NCBI RefSeq assembly: GCF_030540825.1
Contig: NZ_JAUOEO010000001.1
Span: 4,911,001 to 4,975,000 of the forward strand
Direction: 5' to 3'
Source: Flavivirga spongiicola
GTDB taxonomy: Bacteria; Bacteroidota; Bacteroidia; Flavobacteriales; Flavobacteriaceae
Length of the DNA: 64,000 bases
The notes below the pieces were generated by a model, which saw only the letters and a program-made list of their open reading frames with translations, ran no database searches and was not told where the DNA came from. A program made the position numbers and the translations under genes. This document shows positions 53,620 through 63,328 of the stretch, one piece after another. Positions within the stretch are counted from its first letter, which is position 1. Each line of letters begins with the position of its first letter.

Positions 53620-54615
53620 ATGAAAAATAGAGCATACACAAACATAGAAGATTTAATAAATGATGCATCATTTGTTAATTGGGTTCATAAAAAGCAAATG
53701 GCAGATATAGACTTTTGGGATAATTGGCTTCTTGAAAATCCAGATAAAAAACAACTTGTATTTGATGCAAAGGATATTCTTATTGGTGTTAAGTTTAATA
53801 AATCTTTTGTTTCTGAACAAAAAACGTTTGATGCATGGGAAAAGTTTGAGAAACATGCAACTTCTACAGATAAAGTTTATAAAATTCCTTTTTACAAAAA
53901 CAAAAAATATCAAGGCATTGCTGCCGCTATTTTATTGTTTATTGCTGTCTCTGCGTTTTATTTCACGAGTAAACCTGCAACTATTGTACACAAAACGGCA
54001 TACGGAGAAATACTTGATATTAAATTACCTGATGGAACGAAAGTTAAATTAAATTCAAATTCTGTTCTATCCTATAATGATCATGACCTTAGAGAAGTTG
54101 TTTTAGAAGGCGAAGCTTTTTTTAACGTAGAAAAGAAACCTGTAACAAATGCTAAATTTTTAGTTACAACTGACGATTTAAAGGTTGAAGTTTATGGTAC
54201 TTCATTTAATGTTAATAAGCGCAACACAAGAACACAAGTGTTTTTAGAGGAAGGGAGCATTGCCCTTAAATTAAAAAATGGTATACAAAAGAAGATGATT
54301 CCAGGAGATTTAGTTTCATACTCTTATAAAACGGATAAAATTATTGAAGAAAAAAGAATTTTAAGACCCGAATTACAAACTTCTTGGAAAAATGGATCCT
54401 TAATTTTTGATAGATCTACCTTAGAATCTGCTATGAGTAAAATTGAAGATACGTACGGTATTACTGCTATTTTTGAAGACGATGACAGTAAAAACATACT
54501 AATAACTGGAGCCGTACCGACTCAAAATCTAGAAATTTGCATTAAAACAATTGAGAAATCTGCACAGGTAGCTATTGTAAATCAGAATAATAAGTTATAC
54601 ATTAACAAAAATTAG
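53620..54615 (+). CDS. FecR-type anti-sigma factor
   Basis: A 331-residue protein. The N-terminal cytoplasmic part (about 1-95) would bind the sigma factor, a membrane helix lies at about 101-120 (GIAAAILLFIAVSAFYF), and the FecR domain is periplasmic. That domain shows TAYGEILDIKLPDGTKVKLN, REVVLEGEAFFNVEKKP, VEVYGTSFNVNKR and FLEEGSIALKLKNG. The C-terminal part with GSLIFDRSTLESAMSKIEDT is the segment that contacts the receptor's STN domain. It acts as anti-sigma factor of the preceding ECF gene. Confidence 0.95.
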   Translation: MKNRAYTNIEDLINDASFVNWVHKKQMADIDFWDNWLLENPDKKQLVFDAKDILIGVKFNKSFVSEQKTFDAWEKFEKHATSTDKVYKIPFYKNKKYQGIAAAILLFIAVSAFYFTSKPATIVHKTAYGEILDIKLPDGTKVKLNSNSVLSYNDHDLREVVLEGEAFFNVEKKPVTNAKFLVTTDDLKVEVYGTSFNVNKRNTRTQVFLEEGSIALKLKNGIQKKMIPGDLVSYSYKTDKIIEEKRILRPELQTSWKNGSLIFDRSTLESAMSKIEDTYGITAIFEDDDSKNILITGAVPTQNLEICIKTIEKSAQVAIVNQNNKLYINKN

Positions 54616-54632
54616 ATTCTAATTTACGTAAA

Positions 54633-57599
54633 ATGTATTCTCGTAGACTTTTAAAAGTAATCTTGATTTTCATTTTGATTATAAATTATAGTCTTGGGTT
54701 AAATGCACAGAATACTGAAAATCAAAAAATAAAATTAACTCACTTTTTATCTAAATTAAGTGAAGAACATCAGGTATTTTTCACTTATGATGTTGATTTG
54801 CTTAATAATATTAATATAGATGCAAATCAATTAAATAACACAGATTTACAACTAATAATTGATTCTTTAAGAGCAAAAACCAATCTTCATTTCGATAATT
54901 TGGGCAATAATTACTACGTAATTTATAATGACAGCGAAAAAGGGAAAGCCTCTTTAGAAAATGCAAAGAAGCGATTAAATGAGACTATTGCTACACTTTC
55001 TAATTCTAATGGTTTTACAAACTTTACAATGAAAGGCAAAGTTGTTAATATATTTAATGAGCCCCTAGCCGAAGCTAACATTATTGAAAATGGATCTATT
55101 AACGGAACAACAACGGACATACATGGAAATTTCACACTACAAACAAATTCAATAAACAACCTATTTATTACCGTTAGCTATGTTGGTTATGCTTCGAAAG
55201 TCATTGCTGTTCAAAATGAAAATGATATAACGATTGTATTAGAGCCTGAGGAATCTTTAAAAGAAGTTCAGATAGTTGGTTCAAGAAATGCAAATAGATC
55301 GGTATTAGACACCCCTTCAGTAATAGATGTTGTCCAGCTAGAAGAGGCAATCAAAAGAACCGGGCAAATAGAAATAAACCAAATACTTCAGTTTGTTATT
55401 CCTTCTTTTAATGCTTCAAAACAATCTGGTGCAGATGGTTCAGATCATATTGTTCCAGCCACATTGAGAGGCTTGGGTCCCGATCAAACATTAATTCTAA
55501 TCAATGGAAAAAGGAGACATCAATCGTCCTTAATTAATTTATATGGAACGCGAGGACGAGGCAATTCGGGAACAGATCTAAATGCTATACCAGCATCAGC
55601 CATAGAAAAAATCGAGGTTCTCCGTGATGGTGCTTCCGCTCAATATGGATCCGATGCCATTGCAGGCGTGATAAATATTGTTCTGAAAGATGATATAGAC
55701 ACCTTTAACGGAAATATAACCTATGGCTTTAATAATGCCAATGTAAAAGGAGATTTTAGAAACTCTACATCTGGAATCGATGGCAATACCATGAAACTAT
55801 CCGGTAATTATGGCATGAAAATTTTAGACGACGGATTTGTAAATATCACTACCGAATATCTGTCAAAAGATAAAACCCTAAGACCGGGAGCAGATTTTAG
55901 AGAAAAATATGGTGAAGCAGGGTTAAATGAGTATAGTATTTTTATAAATACTGAAATCCCCATAAACGATCATTCCAATTTCTATGCTTTTGGTGGTTAT
56001 AGTTGCAGAAATTCAGAATCTTATGCTTTTACCAGATTTGCAGATAGCCCCAGAAATGTTCTTGAAATTTATCCAAACGGATTCAATCCTTTAATAACCG
56101 CAAAAATAAAGGACAACTCTATTTCTGCTGGTTTTAAAACCAAATTTAATGGCTGGAATATTGATATCAACAACACCTTTGGTAGAAATAACTTTCAGTA
56201 TTTCATTAAAGAAACATTAAATGCCACCTTATTATTTAATTCGCCAACAAGTTTTAATGCCGGCGGCCACATCTTAAATCAAAATACTACAGATGCTGAC
56301 TTTACAAGGTTTTATAAAACCATTTTTAACGGTGTAAATATCGCTTTTGGCACGGAATATAGAATAGAGAATTTCAAAATATTTGCGGGAGAGCCGGGCT
56401 CCTATGCAGCCTTTGATATTAATAAAAACATGGTCGACCAAAACACAGCACCAGAGGATTTGGTCATGTTAAATGGTTCTCTACGCCCAAGGGGGTCTCA
56501 AGGATTTCCTGGATATGCTCCTGAAAATAAAGTAGATCAAACCAGGTCTAACTTAGCTTTATATATTGATACAGAATTTGATTTTACCAATAAGTTTATG
56601 TTTGGCATTGCGGGGCGCTATGAAAAATATAGCGACTTTGGTAATACATTCAATATTAAACTCTCCTCAAGATATAAAGCTAGCGACAACTTTAATATGC
56701 GAAGTGCTTTTAGCTCAGGATTTAGAGCGCCTTCTTTAGCACAATTTTATTACAACTTAAAATTTACAAATTTTATAGGTGGTGAACCATCAGAATCCTT
56801 ATTAGAGTTAAATGATAGCCCCGTAACCCGAAGCTTTGGTATTAGCAATTTAATTGAAGAAAAGGCTCTTAATGGTAGCCTTGGTTTTACAGCAAAAATG
56901 AAGAATTTTAAAGTAAGTTTGGATGCCTATTATGTAAATATTAAAGATAGAATTATTTTAACAGGAAACTTTGATGCCTCAAATCTTAATTTGAATGTAA
57001 ACGATGTTCAATTTTTCGCTAATGGTGTGGATACAAGTACAATGGGTTTAGATGTTATACTAACTTGGAAAAAAAGCATTGCAAACAATTTTTTTTCAAT
57101 GTCTTTTGCTGGTAATATCAATAACATGACTATTGACAAAATAAAAAACAGAGCGCTACATGAAGAAACCTTCTTTAGTAAACGCGACCAACATTTTTTA
57201 TTAGCATCCGCTCCAAAAAGCAAATTTAATTTAAACCTTAATTACTCAAATAAAAAATTTAATACCAACTTAACACTTACCAGTTTTAACAAAGTAACCC
57301 TTATAGATTGGCAAATCGATATGCCTCTCATTACAGAAGATCCCAATTCAGAATATATTGATGAAGCTGACAGATTACAAAAAGCCACAGATACCTATAC
57401 CCCCAAATTAACTACAGACATAAATATTGGTTATGCTTTAACCAAGAAAATGGCACTTAGGCTTGGTGCAAATAATCTATTTAACATATACCCTAGCGTA
57501 CAACAAAACAACTGGACCGATAGTGGTGGCTACTGGGATTCTGTACAAATGGGAACTAGTGGCTCTTTTTTATATTCAAATATTTCTTACAAATTCTAG
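54633..57599 (+). CDS. TonB-dependent receptor with STN signalling domain
   Basis: A 988-residue outer-membrane receptor. The signal peptide is followed by an STN/secretin-N domain at about 30-105 (KLTHFLSKLSEEHQVFFTYD, LRAKTNLHFDNLGNNYYVIY) that contacts FecR. Then come a CarboxypepD_reg domain at about 130-210 (GKVVNIFNEPLAEANIIENG) and the plug (PSVIDVVQ, FNASKQSGADGSDHIVPATL, LRDGASAQYGSDAIAGVINI). The beta-barrel ends in YSNISYKF with the C-terminal Phe. It starts 18 bases after fecR. No SusD partner follows, so the ligand is probably a siderophore, cofactor or other small compound rather than a glycan. Confidence 0.92.
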   Translation: MYSRRLLKVILIFILIINYSLGLNAQNTENQKIKLTHFLSKLSEEHQVFFTYDVDLLNNINIDANQLNNTDLQLIIDSLRAKTNLHFDNLGNNYYVIYNDSEKGKASLENAKKRLNETIATLSNSNGFTNFTMKGKVVNIFNEPLAEANIIENGSINGTTTDIHGNFTLQTNSINNLFITVSYVGYASKVIAVQNENDITIVLEPEESLKEVQIVGSRNANRSVLDTPSVIDVVQLEEAIKRTGQIEINQILQFVIPSFNASKQSGADGSDHIVPATLRGLGPDQTLILINGKRRHQSSLINLYGTRGRGNSGTDLNAIPASAIEKIEVLRDGASAQYGSDAIAGVINIVLKDDIDTFNGNITYGFNNANVKGDFRNSTSGIDGNTMKLSGNYGMKILDDGFVNITTEYLSKDKTLRPGADFREKYGEAGLNEYSIFINTEIPINDHSNFYAFGGYSCRNSESYAFTRFADSPRNVLEIYPNGFNPLITAKIKDNSISAGFKTKFNGWNIDINNTFGRNNFQYFIKETLNATLLFNSPTSFNAGGHILNQNTTDADFTRFYKTIFNGVNIAFGTEYRIENFKIFAGEPGSYAAFDINKNMVDQNTAPEDLVMLNGSLRPRGSQGFPGYAPENKVDQTRSNLALYIDTEFDFTNKFMFGIAGRYEKYSDFGNTFNIKLSSRYKASDNFNMRSAFSSGFRAPSLAQFYYNLKFTNFIGGEPSESLLELNDSPVTRSFGISNLIEEKALNGSLGFTAKMKNFKVSLDAYYVNIKDRIILTGNFDASNLNLNVNDVQFFANGVDTSTMGLDVILTWKKSIANNFFSMSFAGNINNMTIDKIKNRALHEETFFSKRDQHFLLASAPKSKFNLNLNYSNKKFNTNLTLTSFNKVTLIDWQIDMPLITEDPNSEYIDEADRLQKATDTYTPKLTTDINIGYALTKKMALRLGANNLFNIYPSVQQNNWTDSGGYWDSVQMGTSGSFLYSNISYKF

Positions 57600-57748
57600 A
57601 AAGATAACTAATTGATTTACAGATTTTTAACATCAAAAATATTGTTAAGTTAAAAAATAGTTAATCCTCAACGAGTATATTATAAAGTTTATGTGCTTAT
57701 AAGTTATAAGTGACTAATTCTTTATAATAATAACTTAATAAATCATTT

Positions 57749-60448
57749 ATGAAAAAAACAACCCTTTTATTTTTATTAATTTTTAGTGTCTCATTTACTT
57801 TTGCACAGCAAAATGTCTCAGGTCTTATCTCTGATTCTTCCGGAATACCAATTGCAGGTGTGAATGTCGTAGAAAAAGGAACAACTAACGGTGTTGTTTC
57901 AAATTTCGATGGGAAATTCACCATCTCCGTCGATGGAAATTCAACCTTGGTTTTTAGCTACATAGGTTACAATTCGTTAGAAGTTCCTGTTAATAATCGA
58001 CCCATAATTAATGTTACTTTAGAAGACGGTGTTAATCTTGATGAAGTCATTTTAGTCGGTTCTCGTAGCCCTAGAAGAACAGCTACAGACACTCCAGTTC
58101 CCGTAGATGTCTTAGATGTTGCAGATATTGCATCAACCACAGGTAAGGTTGAAGTGAATGAAATATTGCAATATGCTGCCCCCTCATTTAATGCCAGTAA
58201 GCAATCAGGTTCAGATGGAGCTGACCATATTGTACCTGCTTCTTTACGTGGTCTGGGACCAGACCAAACCCTTGTTTTAATAAATGGTAAACGAAGACAC
58301 CAATCCTCTTTAGTAAACGTTTTTGGAACTAGAGGTCGTGGAAATTCAGGAACTGACCTTAATGCCATTCCTGCAAACGCTATTAAAAGAATAGAAGTAC
58401 TAAGAGATGGCGCTTCTGCTCAGTATGGTTCTGATGCTATTGCTGGCGTTATTAATATTGTTTTAAAAGATAATACCGATGGTTTTTCTGGGGGTATTAC
58501 CTATGGTGCTTACAGTACAGCTATCGGTGATGGTTGGGAAGATGCAACTGGTGAAACACTTAGTAACGTGGAAGGTAAAAACCGATTAGACGGTGATGAT
58601 AAAAGTTGGGATGGTGAGACTGTTAAAATAGATGCCAACTATGGTGTTTCATTAAATGATAAAGGCGGTTTTATAAATTTCACAACAGAATTCTTATCAA
58701 GACAAAATACCTTAAGACCTGGTTTTTCATGGAGAAAAGGTTATGGTAGTGCAGGAATTGATGGTTTTAACTTTATGATTAACGCTGCTTTACCCATAAA
58801 TGATAACACTGAAGTGTATGCCTTTGGTGGCAGAAACTTTAGAGATACAAATGCGTATGCATTTTCTCGTGGAGCGTTCGATGATGCTCCTAATGGAGAA
58901 CTTCGTACAGTTTCAAGTTTATACCCAAATGGTTTTACACCAAGAATTACATCGTTAATTACAGATGTATCTATCTCAGCTGGTATAAAGCATAAAATGG
59001 ATAATGGTTGGAATTTAGATTTTAATAATACTTTTGGAAAAAATAACTTTCATTATTACATAAAAGGAAGTAATAATGCTTCTATGAAAGACGCATCTCC
59101 TACCGATTTTGATGCTGGCGGTCATTTTTTATCACAAAACACTACAGGGATAGACTTTAGTAAATATTTTGAAGATATTGCTTCTGGGATGAATATTGCT
59201 TTTGGTATGGAATATAGGACAGAGAATTTTGGGATTTTTGCTGGCGAAGTTTCTTCTTATGGGCTTTATGATGAGAATGGAGCCGTAATCACCAACCCTG
59301 CTGCCCAGAGTGTTGCTACATCTCCGTTAGGGAATGATTTACCTGGAGGTTCTCAAGGCTTTCCTGGATATAGCCCTGACAATGAGGTTGACAGAAGCAG
59401 ATCTAATTATGGTATTTACTTCGATTCAGAACTTAATGTAAGCGAAACTTTTATGCTAGCTGCTGCTGTTAGATATGAAAATTATAGTGATTTTGGGAGC
59501 ACCATTAACGGAAAACTAGCCAGTAGATTAAAAATTAGTGATGACTTTACACTAAGAGGTTCTATCTCTACAGGATTTAGAGCACCTTCCCTTGCACAAT
59601 TATACTATAACTTGATCTTTAATAATATTGTTGCCGGTGCGTCAGTGCCTTCTTTATTATCTGCAAACAACAGTACCGTTACTAAAGCTTTTGGTATCGG
59701 ACAATTAAATGAGGAAAAGGCCTTTAATGCTAGTATTGGATTTACTTATAAAAATGGTGGATTTACGGCAACTGTTGATGCCTATTCTATTACCGTAGAT
59801 GATAGAATTATTTTAACTGACAACTTTACAGATCAAACCATTTTAGGTCCCTTGAATGTGGATGCTGCACAATTTTTTGCTAATGGTGTAGACACTAAAA
59901 CCAGTGGTCTTGATATTGTTTTAGGTTATGAAACTAATGTTGGCGAGCATGGTAAGGCAAGAATTGGATTGATTGGTAATTTTAATGATCTGGAGATTAA
60001 GAGTATTAATAATGGTAACTTAAACGAATTTACCTTTTTTGGTCCATTCTCTCAAGCCTATCTTGAAGCTGCCGCTCCCGATTATAAATTTGGACTTAAT
60101 CTGGGATACTCATGCAAAAAGTTTGATACTACAGTGTCATTAACACAATTTAGTGAAGTAACTCTTCAGGATTTTCAGTGGGTGGACTCCCCTGCTACAA
60201 CTCAAGCAGAAGCAGATGCCCTTTTCCCCGTAGCAACAGATATTTATGAAGCCGCTTTAGTTGTAGATCTTAGCATAGGGTATCAATTATCTGAAAAGGT
60301 TAAATTTAGCTTGGGAGCTAACAACCTGTTTAATAAATATCCGACACCTCAATTTGATGGATGGACGGATCAAGGTGGTTTAGCCGATTCTGTTCAGATG
60401 GGGTCTGATGGCACCTATGTTTTTGGAAGACTTAATTTTAAATTATAA
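57749..60448 (+). CDS. TonB-dependent receptor, paralogue without STN domain
   Basis: An 899-residue receptor closely similar to the preceding one through the plug and barrel: DTPVPVDVLDVADIA, PSFNASKQSGSDGADHIVPA, RRHQSSLVNVFGTRGRGNSG, GASAQYGSDAIAGVINIVLK and the end YVFGRLNFKL. It has a signal peptide and CarboxypepD_reg domain (QNVSGLISDSSGIPIAGVNV) but no STN domain, so it can import but not signal to FecR. It lies 149 bases downstream and is probably driven by the same sigma factor or by its own promoter. Tandem duplication with loss or gain of STN is likely. Confidence 0.92.
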   Translation: MKKTTLLFLLIFSVSFTFAQQNVSGLISDSSGIPIAGVNVVEKGTTNGVVSNFDGKFTISVDGNSTLVFSYIGYNSLEVPVNNRPIINVTLEDGVNLDEVILVGSRSPRRTATDTPVPVDVLDVADIASTTGKVEVNEILQYAAPSFNASKQSGSDGADHIVPASLRGLGPDQTLVLINGKRRHQSSLVNVFGTRGRGNSGTDLNAIPANAIKRIEVLRDGASAQYGSDAIAGVINIVLKDNTDGFSGGITYGAYSTAIGDGWEDATGETLSNVEGKNRLDGDDKSWDGETVKIDANYGVSLNDKGGFINFTTEFLSRQNTLRPGFSWRKGYGSAGIDGFNFMINAALPINDNTEVYAFGGRNFRDTNAYAFSRGAFDDAPNGELRTVSSLYPNGFTPRITSLITDVSISAGIKHKMDNGWNLDFNNTFGKNNFHYYIKGSNNASMKDASPTDFDAGGHFLSQNTTGIDFSKYFEDIASGMNIAFGMEYRTENFGIFAGEVSSYGLYDENGAVITNPAAQSVATSPLGNDLPGGSQGFPGYSPDNEVDRSRSNYGIYFDSELNVSETFMLAAAVRYENYSDFGSTINGKLASRLKISDDFTLRGSISTGFRAPSLAQLYYNLIFNNIVAGASVPSLLSANNSTVTKAFGIGQLNEEKAFNASIGFTYKNGGFTATVDAYSITVDDRIILTDNFTDQTILGPLNVDAAQFFANGVDTKTSGLDIVLGYETNVGEHGKARIGLIGNFNDLEIKSINNGNLNEFTFFGPFSQAYLEAAAPDYKFGLNLGYSCKKFDTTVSLTQFSEVTLQDFQWVDSPATTQAEADALFPVATDIYEAALVVDLSIGYQLSEKVKFSLGANNLFNKYPTPQFDGWTDQGGLADSVQMGSDGTYVFGRLNFKL

Positions 60449-60470
60449 TAATTACTGAGTGACTAATTCT

Positions 60471-60504
60471 AAAAGAGGTTATCTGAATCAGATAGCCTCT
60501 TTTT
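60471..60504 (+). terminator. Terminator of the second TonB receptor
   Basis: AAAAGAGGTTATCTGA pairs with TCAGATAGCCTCTTTT with one G-U pair around a one-base gap in the loop and ends in T5. It separates the receptors from the CarboxypepD-like gene. Confidence 0.78.
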
Positions 60505-60585
60505 CTTTCTTAATTATAAGGTTTCAATAGCTCTCTACGTAACATTTTTCTAATTGATTCGTCAATATTTATGAAACCATCGATT

Positions 60586-62061
60586 ATGAAAAAATTAGCC
60601 TTACTTACCGTCCTTTTACTTATTGGAATAAACATCCATTCTCAAAATATCACAGCCAAACTAGTAGACAAAAGTAATGATGCTCCCATACCCTATGCCA
60701 CTATTAAAACAGGTGAATTTAGTGGTGTTATTTCTAACGAAGAAGGTTATTTTAGTTTGAGTTTAGAAGATCTTCAAACTAAAACCATTACTATTTCTTG
60801 TATGGGGTATCAAAACAAAACACTTAGTATCAAAGCTATCAAGGGGTTTAACTTTGTGGTTCCTCTGGAAGCAGCTATTAATCAACTTAATGAGGTTTAT
60901 ATTAGTAATAAAAGACCAAATGCAGATTCCATTATTGCTAGAACAAAAGCAAAACTTGGCGAGAATTATGATATTAATCTTAACAAATACAACATATTTT
61001 ATAGAGGTACAGAATATGCCAATTTTAAAAGTTTAGATTTTGAAATTGAAAAAGCGTCGCATGTTAAGTCAAAAAATTTAGAGAAGGCGAATAAAAGTTT
61101 AGACTCTCTATCAAAACATATTATATCCAGTAACATTATCCATTTTTCAGATTTTAAGGGTGAATTGTCAAGTCTAAATAAAGATAGTACCAAACTGGTT
61201 GTTAATAAAGCTACCAAACTTATTGACCATAAGAATGACTTCTCTATTGACGCTGTACAAGAAAAAGCACAAACATTGGTATTAAAATACCTGGATACTA
61301 CGAAAACCTATAAAGTAAAAACGGGATTATTTAAAGTTGAAGATTCACTGTCTTTAAAAGATGAAGATTTTAAAGACGATGAAAAAAATGAATATGAAGT
61401 GTCTCATTTAAAAAGTACGACAGGTTCGTTATTACGCAAATCTATGTTTGTAGATAATTCTTTTTTAAAAACCATTTTAGACTCTAAATTATACGATTAC
61501 ACTTTTGAAGATGTAGGCTATAACAATGGTGACCTCACCTATATTATAAGTTTTAAACCAAGAAAAGGAAAAGCAAAATTTACAGGTAAATTATTTATAT
61601 CGGACGAAAATTATGCCATTACTAAAGTTGATTATAAATATTACGGATCACGCCACGGAAAAAAGGTAAATTTAAAATTTCTTCTTGGCATCAAGTTTAT
61701 AGAAAATGTTAGTGAGGGCACTTATATCTATGAAAAAAACAGTGCCAATAAATACCAACCAAAATATATTAAAAGAATAAAAGGAGCTTATTTTTATGTG
61801 AATAGAGATTTAAAACTTATTGAAAATAGCCACGAAAAAAACAAAGTTGGCTTTAGCTTTAAAATTGAAGGTGATAACCGTAATAAAGAAGAAATACTTT
61901 TTACAGATATTAATCATATTACTTTAGAAGATTTCGCTTCAATAAAACAAGAAAAAGTAGCACCGTTCACCATGTTAAAAGCTTTTGAAAAAACGATGTG
62001 GCAAAATGAAGAAACCTTAGAGCCTTTGGAAGAAATGAAACGGTTTGGGAGTGGGGAATAG
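60586..62061 (+). CDS. Exported CarboxypepD_reg-like protein
   Basis: Starting at 60586 gives 491 residues with a signal peptide (MKKLALLTVLLLIGINIHSQ); an in-frame ATG five codons earlier adds MKPSI and is less fitting. The CarboxypepD_reg domain follows at about 20-105 (NITAKLVDKSNDAPIPYATI, GVISNEEGYFSLSLEDLQTK, ISCMGYQNKTLSIK). A long region then has repeated helical stretches and YIISFKPRKGKAKFTGKLFI. It resembles the protein at 39950-41239 in layout. Function unknown. It may be read from its own promoter, since a terminator stands before it. Confidence 0.78.
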   Translation: MKKLALLTVLLLIGINIHSQNITAKLVDKSNDAPIPYATIKTGEFSGVISNEEGYFSLSLEDLQTKTITISCMGYQNKTLSIKAIKGFNFVVPLEAAINQLNEVYISNKRPNADSIIARTKAKLGENYDINLNKYNIFYRGTEYANFKSLDFEIEKASHVKSKNLEKANKSLDSLSKHIISSNIIHFSDFKGELSSLNKDSTKLVVNKATKLIDHKNDFSIDAVQEKAQTLVLKYLDTTKTYKVKTGLFKVEDSLSLKDEDFKDDEKNEYEVSHLKSTTGSLLRKSMFVDNSFLKTILDSKLYDYTFEDVGYNNGDLTYIISFKPRKGKAKFTGKLFISDENYAITKVDYKYYGSRHGKKVNLKFLLGIKFIENVSEGTYIYEKNSANKYQPKYIKRIKGAYFYVNRDLKLIENSHEKNKVGFSFKIEGDNRNKEEILFTDINHITLEDFASIKQEKVAPFTMLKAFEKTMWQNEETLEPLEEMKRFGSGE

Positions 62062-62259
62062 TTTGGATTACGCTTATCGGTTCGGCTATGAACAGTACGG
62101 GAGCAAACTAGCGTTTACTTTCCGCCACGCACATAGCAAAATCTTTTTGTTTTGTTTTTTCTTTTCTTGTTTAAAGCAAAATCCCAAAGATTTTGCGGAC
62201 TTCATAAAAATACATAAACCTTTCGATTAAGCCCAAAGCCTGTATTGTTTATAGCCTTT
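62062..62259. other. Non-coding stretch with inverted GCAAAATCTTT
   Basis: GCAAAATCTTT (62136-62146) and AAAGATTTTGC (62186-62196) form an imperfect hairpin. The first half (GCTTATCGGTTCGGCTATGA ... CCGCCACGCAC) is richer in G and C than its surroundings. It abuts the inverted repeat of the cassette-like region. A 61-codon frame (62045-62230) is rejected as a gene. Confidence 0.4.
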
Positions 62260-62275
62260 GTTATGCATAGTTAAT
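62260..62275 (+). repeat. Left 16-base inverted repeat of cassette-like segment
   Basis: GTTATGCATAGTTAAT matches the complement of 63143-63158 with one difference. The pair encloses a single gene, as in gene cassettes or small insertion units. Confidence 0.6.
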
Positions 62276-62295
62276 TGTATTCTATTCATTTTCCC

Positions 62296-63138
62296 TTAAA
62301 TTTTTATTGGGCATTTTTCACTTCTTTTAATCCATTCAATTTTTCCGTTCTTATAAATTTTAACTATGTTCAATGGTAAACCTGTCTTGTCAGGATTAGC
62401 TTTGACCTCAGTCATTAATAAATCTTTAATTACCTGATCAGGGTGTTTGGAAAAAACGGTCGGATCTTTTACATACTCATCAATAGCAGAATGAGAACCT
62501 ATATAAAAAGCTTTCGCATCAGTTTTTTTTGAACTCGGTAAAGGGAAAACCTTTTCTACAGTTTCAAGCTGATAAGTTTTAGAATCAGTTAATGAAAATC
62601 GACACATATAAGCAAAAGGTATTCCTTCTTCAAGTCCAATAATAACATAGGTGAAAACAGGGTTATGTTTAAGATAAACACTATTGTAATAATCAGGCAT
62701 TCCTTTTCTTATATCCTCCGCTTGTATAAGTAAAGATTCTTTGAGTTTTGTATTTGCCATTGCAATAGCCGAATTAAAATTGTCACCATCTTTAATTTGA
62801 TTTCCTATGATATATGGTAATACGTTTAGATTTGACATTTTTCCGATGACTCCCGAAGCAGAGAAATAATATTTTCCCACTTCAAATATCTTAACGATTT
62901 CTTGGAACTTTAATTCACCTGTAATTCCGTCTTCTATCCCCATTTTACTATCAACCCCAAGCAACACGTAATCTGAAGTAACAATAATTACAATCGTTGT
63001 CGCATGCAATTGATTTGTTGATACTGAAGTAATGAAGAGGGCAAAAATCAAACTTAACACTAGCCGTTGATACTTATTTATGTTTGAAATGGTTATAAAG
63101 CTATTATTTTCCATACTGAAATTATCTTGAGACTTCAT
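62296..63138 (-). CDS. Secreted Ntn-hydrolase-like protein with proteasome-beta-type motifs
   Basis: A 280-residue protein. A signal segment (about 24-46; QRLVLSLIFALFITSVSTNQ) ends in LHA, followed directly by TTIVIIVTSDYVLLGVDSKM. That matches the start of proteasome beta/HslV subunits: Thr as N-terminal nucleophile, Asp 17 residues on, and a Lys in IVKIFEVGKYYF where Lys 33 of beta subunits lies, allowing a four-residue insert. SASGVIG fits the glycine after the second strand. Signal peptidase cleavage after LHA would expose the Thr. The family and activity are inference. Inverted repeats flank the gene. Confidence 0.6.
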   Translation of the reverse strand: MKSQDNFSMENNSFITISNINKYQRLVLSLIFALFITSVSTNQLHATTIVIIVTSDYVLLGVDSKMGIEDGITGELKFQEIVKIFEVGKYYFSASGVIGKMSNLNVLPYIIGNQIKDGDNFNSAIAMANTKLKESLLIQAEDIRKGMPDYYNSVYLKHNPVFTYVIIGLEEGIPFAYMCRFSLTDSKTYQLETVEKVFPLPSSKKTDAKAFYIGSHSAIDEYVKDPTVFSKHPDQVIKDLLMTEVKANPDKTGLPLNIVKIYKNGKIEWIKRSEKCPIKI

Positions 63139-63142
63139 TTTG

Positions 63143-63158
63143 ATTAATTATGCATAAC
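63143..63158 (-). repeat. Right 16-base inverted repeat of cassette-like segment
   Basis: ATTAATTATGCATAAC is the complement of the repeat at 62260-62275 apart from one base. It lies four bases upstream of the start codon of the Ntn-hydrolase-like gene. Confidence 0.6.
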
Positions 63159-63280
63159 GACTTGATATAAAACCATTTTAATGTTTTATATCTAATGATA
63201 AGCGAAGTTATAATTTTTACGCAAGAAAATAAATACAAATTAAATTAGTTTATACAATTTATATTAACAATAAAAACAAA

Positions 63281-63305
63281 AATCCTAATCCAAAAGCCTA
63301 GGATT
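63281..63305 (-). terminator. Terminator of the methyltransferase gene
   Basis: AATCCTA (63281-63287) pairs with TAGGATT (63299-63305). On the minus strand the stem is followed by TTTTTGTTTTTA. It lies 24 bases past the stop. Confidence 0.65.
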
Positions 63306-63328
63306 CAATATATAAACTAAATAAATTA

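Noticed and set aside
54633..62061. Polysaccharide utilisation locus
   Set aside because: There is no SusD homologue and no glycoside hydrolase near the two TonB receptors; the FecI/FecR arrangement alone does not show glycan use.
62045..62230. 61-codon frame after the CarboxypepD-like gene
   Set aside because: It overlaps the upstream gene's end, its composition (runs of Phe, Lys) follows from T/A tracts and an inverted repeat, and there is no start context.
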